Origin: CAZQDP01 sp964592375
GTDB taxonomy: Bacteria; Bacillota; Clostridia; RUG12999
NCBI GenBank assembly: GCA_964592375.1
Contig: CAZQDP010000077.1
Coordinates: 1 to 9,729, forward strand
Length of the DNA stretch: 9,729 nucleotides
Direction: 5' to 3'
In this document: positions 5,561 to 9,729 of the stretch, one piece after another
How positions within the stretch are numbered: position 1 is the stretch's first letter
Layout: every line of letters begins with the position of its first letter
The notes under the pieces: generated by a model
What the model was told of the DNA's origin: nothing
The model's database searches: none
Seen by the model: only the letters and a program-made list of their open reading frames with translations
Position numbers and translations under genes: made by a program

Positions 5561-8500
5561 TCATCTATCCGGCTTGCCGGAGAATGTCTTGCCCAGCACC
5601 GTTTCCACAAATATCTTCACGAGCTTCGGATCAAAATGTGATCCGGAACAACGTAAAAGTTCATCGACTGCATCTTGCTCCGGCACTGCACTCCGATATG
5701 GCCGATCTGAGGTCATGGCATCATACGCATCAACGATGGTGATCATACGTGCTTGCAATGAAATTTCTTCTCCCTTTAAACCTTTTGGATATCCTTTGCC
5801 ATCAACCTTTTCATGATGCTCGAGTACATACTCTGCAATTTTCGAGAATTCATTCACAGAGCTCAGTATTCTATATCCGATTTCGGCATGTCTTTGAATT
5901 TCGTTCCATTCATTGCTATCTAGTGAAAAGTCTTTGTCTAAAATACTATCTTCTATTCCGATTTTACCAATATCGTGCATCAGGCCTGCCATTTTGATTT
6001 CATTAATTTCATCTATGGTAAAGTCCATCTTTTTCGCAAACGTCTCACACATCTCACTGACTCGCTTGGTATGCTCCATTTCTCGATGGTTTTTTTCAAA
6101 TAATGTATTCAAAATAAGATCAATGGTTCTGCTTCTCATGCTTGAACTTTCAAAAAGCTTATGCCGATACATCGTATCCTCGGCCATAATAAAGATATCA
6201 TCCATATCTTCTTGCATGCTGTATTTTATTGCATGTCCTATCGAAACGGACACAATAACATTGTTCACCTTTTCGTCTGCTGCCAAGGAAGCGATTTTTT
6301 GAATAAATTGTTTTACATATTCATCGGTGGTGCTTGGCAATAATATCACGAATTCATCGCCGCCAATTCTCGCTACGATATCCTCTAGTCTGCAAGCACT
6401 TCTGAGTATATTTGCGACAGTAACTAATAGATTGTCTCCCACTTTATGCCCAAACGCATCATTTGTCAGCTTTAGTCCATTTACGTCAACCATGACAAGC
6501 GCGAGTGGAAGGAACTGCTCGCGGTCTAATCTTTCGATAACTGCCTCGTAGTATCTTCTATTAAACAGTCCTGTCAGCTGGTCGTGATAGCTAAGGTGCT
6601 CGATCTCATCAAGCCTTTTTTTCTTTTCGGAATAATCTCTAAACACCAAAACAACGCCTGCAATCTCGCCGTTGTCTTGCCTAATAGGTGCCGCACTGTC
6701 TTCAATGGGGATTTCTCTTTTATCCTTTGATATGAGTAATGTGCGGCTTGGGATTTCTAAAACTTCACCGGTAAATAGCACCTTCTGAACAATACTCTCG
6801 CACCGCTCTCTTGTGTTCTCACCAATGACATAAAACACTTCTTCAATTGGTCTTTCCTTCGCCTGTGCAAAAGTCCAACCGGTAAGCGTTTCGGCCACTT
6901 TATTGATGAGCGTAATTTTCCCCATGCAGTCTGTGCAAATAACAGCATCTCCAACGGATAAAAGCGTTGTTTCTAAGAGATTTCTCTCTTGTGATAAGTC
7001 ATTTTCCAACACTTTTCGCAGGGTTACATCCTCTACAACCACTGCAAACTGATTTTTTTTAGGTGAAAATATGGAAGTGCTAAAGTACTTGCCGATTTGG
7101 GCAGAATAGTTTTCCATTTCGCACGGCTGACCTGTCAGCGCTACCTTGCCATAGGTATCTATCCAATATTTTTCTGTATTGGGGAGCACCTCCAATACCG
7201 TTTTTCCTAAGACCTCTTCCTTTTTCAGACCGGTCATATCCTCAAAGCTCTTATTGATATCAATAAAACGATAATCAATCGGAACCCCATTTTGATCGCA
7301 TATGATTTCATGAACAGCAAGGCCAAGCTGCATTTGTGTGACCAAAAGGCGATACTGCTCTTCGCTGCTTTTAATGAGTTGATGGATGGTATAGCGTTCC
7401 ATGGCCATGGAGAAGGAATCTACAAATAATTGCAAGATACTCTTTTCCGTTCGTGTCCATTCACGCTCTATTCTACATTCATCAAAGCCAATAAAGCCTT
7501 TAAAAGAGCCGTTTGCAAAAAAAGGCAAAGCCAGCATGGACTTTACTCGGCGAGAGGTAAGCAATGCTTTTGGCGGACCTTCCGGCAGCGCACTCACATG
7601 AATCATAACCGGCTCTTTTCTGCTCAGTGTACTCCAAAAAAGCAATAGCTGATCCGAGGGTATTTCTTCCATATCATACACTTCTGTTTGAGACTTGAAT
7701 ATGCCTTGGCACCACTGCATGCTTTGGCTCATGGTGCCACCGGATGCATCGGCTGTGATGCTCATTTCTATAAGATATACCCTACAGACATCCAATGCTT
7801 CTCCAAGCTGGCTAAAAGCATTTTTTGCAACCTCCATATAATCTTGCGTTTTGATAAAGTTTTGTGCAATGGTATTAATAAGCATAAGTAGCTTATCTTT
7901 TTTTGCGTTTTCTGTCACATCCAGCATGACGGTTAGTAGCTTACTATGATTTTCTGCACTCAAGAGTTCGCCTGAAAAAACTCCTTTGATCGTTTTGCCG
8001 CTCTTGGTTACGGCTTCTATCTCAAAATCAGAAAATCGACCGTCCTTCTCCAATACTTGCAGAGCAGGTGTTTTTTTGGAATCATTTGCAAAAATGCCGA
8101 TTTCTGATGGAGACCTTCCAATGATCTCTTCCCTAGCGTATTCGAACTTTGCAAGAAACGCTTCGTTCACATCGAGATATTTTCCCGTATGTATATCAGA
8201 GATGGCCATTACTGCGGGGTTGCGGAAAAAAGATTTTTTGAATTTATCTTCCGTTTCTTGTAATAAAGTAACATCACGTGATATACCAAATACAACTGTT
8301 TGATCATTCCAATAACCGAGCCAAACACGGGTCTCTACCGGAATTTGCGCACCTGTTTTCTTCTGCAATGGAAAATTGCAAGAGGTTTCCTCTTCGCGAA
8401 CAATCTTTGAAAAAACTTCCTGCGCCTCTTGATGTACTTGTTTTGGATGAAAATCAAGAATATGCATACCTGCAAGCTCTTCTTCTGTATATAGTAGGTG

Positions 8501-9598
8501 CTTCTTTACCGCACTGTTCACAAAGATAACCTCGCCGCTCTGCGATGCGATAAACACACAATCATCAATAGAGTTAAAAAAGGTTTCCATCAGATGAGCG
8601 GCGGTTTTTTCAGTCGTAATATCCAAAAGAGTATAGCTCATATATTCTCTTTTTGCATCAAAATCAATCTTCAAAATATCGAACCATTTGCTATTTTGAC
8701 CTTGTGCAATAAACATTGGCTCTTTGCTTTCTTCAAAAGCATGCAAATCAGCAAAGAAATCTTCAAATTCCTTTTGCTGTGCGCCGAGAAACTGCTGCAT
8801 GGCTGCATTTTTTGCTATCAATCTTTTCTTTGCATCCAATAGAAAAGCAGGGTCACTTTTTTTGGCATAAACGTTTTCCCAGTGATCAATTTGAAGATCA
8901 AACATATCGTTTCGAATTCCATTTATGGCAAACATACTGGCAACAATCATAATGGTTGCAGGCACAGCATCCACATATTTATCCAGGCCCGCCAAAATAT
9001 AGATAACAGAAAGCCACGGAACTTGAAAGGTCACAAGCAAAAATAGGTAAGTTCTCTTGTATCTTTCCAAGGTAGCAGCTTTATATGCTTTGGTAAGTGC
9101 AAAGCTGGATATGATAATAAATGCAATGTAGTACAAGAGCATACAATAATAAATAGGGCCTTTTTGGGTGAGTAAGGTTACGCCATACTCGCCAAGATAA
9201 GCATCGATCTTTATATAGAATAAATGATGATAAAAATCTGTAAGATGTAGCAGCCATAGCGTGAAGGAAATCGCATATAAGAATATCTTGAAATTCTTTC
9301 GAATTTCACATATTCCGGTCATTTGCATAATAAACAATATACCAACTGTGGGAATGGACACAATGCCTAAAACTTCGAAATTTCTCACCCAAAATAAGGC
9401 AGTCGGATTCATTGCACTCATCTCTAAAAAATAGCCGAACGAATAAAAGCTACAAGAAAACATCAGCAGAGAAAAATAGTTTACCTTGCGCTTCTTCTTA
9501 TGCTTTAACAGCTGAGTGCCAACAATATAATAAATAATAGAAAAAATGGGAATAAGGTTTTTTGCAAATTGAATGATCAAGCTTTTGATATCCATCAT
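5561..9598 (-). CDS. Membrane-bound multi-sensor diguanylate cyclase / c-di-GMP phosphodiesterase (7TM-PAS-GAF-GGDEF-HD-GYP)
   Basis: This 1345-residue signalling protein is predicted to control the second messenger cyclic di-GMP. Residues 1-230 form about seven membrane spans, resembling the 7TM input region of some histidine kinases. A weak PAS-like segment follows (about 245-330), then PAS domains (about 335-447 and 448-565), a GAF domain (about 568-737), and two more PAS domains (about 745-866 and 870-990). The GGDEF cyclase (about 995-1155) has an intact RIGGDEF at 1077-1083, metal-site Asp1038, and the inhibitory-site motif RLED at 1070-1073, five residues before GGDEF as in PleD. The HD-GYP phosphodiesterase (about 1158-1340) has HDIGKIGI from 1208, His1237 and HHEKVDGKGYP at 1261-1271. 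Both catalytic domains therefore look active. No kinase domain is present. GAGG (complement of 9602-9605) lies three bases from the first ATG and six from the second, so the ATG at 9595 may be the true start. The gene appears monocistronic and convergent to asnB. The stimulus is unknown. Confidence 0.92.
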   Translation of the reverse strand: MMDIKSLIIQFAKNLIPIFSIIYYIVGTQLLKHKKKRKVNYFSLLMFSCSFYSFGYFLEMSAMNPTALFWVRNFEVLGIVSIPTVGILFIMQMTGICEIRKNFKIFLYAISFTLWLLHLTDFYHHLFYIKIDAYLGEYGVTLLTQKGPIYYCMLLYYIAFIIISSFALTKAYKAATLERYKRTYLFLLVTFQVPWLSVIYILAGLDKYVDAVPATIMIVASMFAINGIRNDMFDLQIDHWENVYAKKSDPAFLLDAKKRLIAKNAAMQQFLGAQQKEFEDFFADLHAFEESKEPMFIAQGQNSKWFDILKIDFDAKREYMSYTLLDITTEKTAAHLMETFFNSIDDCVFIASQSGEVIFVNSAVKKHLLYTEEELAGMHILDFHPKQVHQEAQEVFSKIVREEETSCNFPLQKKTGAQIPVETRVWLGYWNDQTVVFGISRDVTLLQETEDKFKKSFFRNPAVMAISDIHTGKYLDVNEAFLAKFEYAREEIIGRSPSEIGIFANDSKKTPALQVLEKDGRFSDFEIEAVTKSGKTIKGVFSGELLSAENHSKLLTVMLDVTENAKKDKLLMLINTIAQNFIKTQDYMEVAKNAFSQLGEALDVCRVYLIEMSITADASGGTMSQSMQWCQGIFKSQTEVYDMEEIPSDQLLLFWSTLSRKEPVMIHVSALPEGPPKALLTSRRVKSMLALPFFANGSFKGFIGFDECRIEREWTRTEKSILQLFVDSFSMAMERYTIHQLIKSSEEQYRLLVTQMQLGLAVHEIICDQNGVPIDYRFIDINKSFEDMTGLKKEEVLGKTVLEVLPNTEKYWIDTYGKVALTGQPCEMENYSAQIGKYFSTSIFSPKKNQFAVVVEDVTLRKVLENDLSQERNLLETTLLSVGDAVICTDCMGKITLINKVAETLTGWTFAQAKERPIEEVFYVIGENTRERCESIVQKVLFTGEVLEIPSRTLLISKDKREIPIEDSAAPIRQDNGEIAGVVLVFRDYSEKKKRLDEIEHLSYHDQLTGLFNRRYYEAVIERLDREQFLPLALVMVDVNGLKLTNDAFGHKVGDNLLVTVANILRSACRLEDIVARIGGDEFVILLPSTTDEYVKQFIQKIASLAADEKVNNVIVSVSIGHAIKYSMQEDMDDIFIMAEDTMYRHKLFESSSMRSRTIDLILNTLFEKNHREMEHTKRVSEMCETFAKKMDFTIDEINEIKMAGLMHDIGKIGIEDSILDKDFSLDSNEWNEIQRHAEIGYRILSSVNEFSKIAEYVLEHHEKVDGKGYPKGLKGEEISLQARMITIVDAYDAMTSDRPYRSAVPEQDAVDELLRCSGSHFDPKLVKIFVETVLGKTFSGKPDR

Positions 9599-9680
9599 AT
9601 ACCTCTATTCTCAGTATTCATATGCCGTAAAATACAAATTATATAAAATCAAGCAACATTACCCAATACAAACTATTTTT

Positions 9681-9709
9681 ATTATAACGATAAAATTTAT
9701 TTTCGTCAA
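9681..9709 (-). promoter_or_regulatory. Sigma-A promoter of the c-di-GMP sensor gene
   Basis: On the minus strand, TTGACG (complement of 9704-9709) is followed after 17 bases by a perfect TATAAT (complement of 9681-9686). Transcription would begin near 9674, giving a leader of about 75 AT-rich bases before the start codon. I see no riboswitch in that leader, including none of the c-di-GMP-binding GEMM type. The remaining bases to the window end show no gene. Confidence 0.78.
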
Positions 9710-9729
9710 TATATTTCTTATTTTGACAT

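Noticed and set aside
9599..9680. c-di-GMP (GEMM) riboswitch in the leader of the sensor gene
   Set aside because: The leader is about 75 bases of AT-rich sequence without the conserved GEMM core or two adjacent hairpins.

Overview
The window looks like an ordinary chromosomal segment from a Gram-positive Firmicute, most likely an anaerobic Clostridia-type bacterium. This rests on AT-rich intergenic DNA, strong AAAGGAG/GAGGAG-type ribosome binding sites, near-consensus TTGACA-17-TATAAT sigma-A promoters, GTG and TTG starts, and a 7TM-PAS-GAF-GGDEF-HD-GYP fusion of a kind common in Clostridia. The species cannot be read from the sequence alone. There is no sign of phage, insertion sequence, CRISPR, tRNA or rRNA.

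Layout: (1) bases 1-245 appear to be a divergent intergenic region. A likely sigma-A promoter fires left into a gene of which only about 14 codons are present, and a consensus promoter fires right. (2) 246-1025 encodes a TauE/SafE-type membrane exporter. (3) A second consensus promoter at 1048-1076 drives panB (1167-1994), panC (2022-2861) and panD (2905-3291). Together these make ketopantoate, beta-alanine and pantothenate, the coenzyme A precursor; the reductase panE is not in the window. (4) A 260-base gap (3292-3551) precedes asnB. It lacks the T-box core motif but can fold into a hairpin that covers the asnB Shine-Dalgarno sequence, with a competing upstream copy of the same strand. (5) 3552-5387 encodes a glutamine-dependent asparagine synthetase. 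(6) A strong hairpin at 5472-5512 serves as a two-way terminator between converging genes. (7) On the minus strand, 5561-9598 encodes a 1345-residue membrane sensor with intact diguanylate cyclase (GGDEF) and cyclic-di-GMP phosphodiesterase (HD-GYP) modules, with its own promoter at 9681-9709.

Functional links: PanD and AsnB both consume aspartate, so the plus-strand block can be read as an aspartate-use neighbourhood feeding coenzyme A and asparagine synthesis. The signalling gene is a separate, convergent, apparently monocistronic unit. I do not see a clearly new multi-gene system. The items most worth a second look are the possible switch in the asnB leader, the two-codon ATG-CAT-TGA element over the panC start, and the sensor with opposing c-di-GMP activities.
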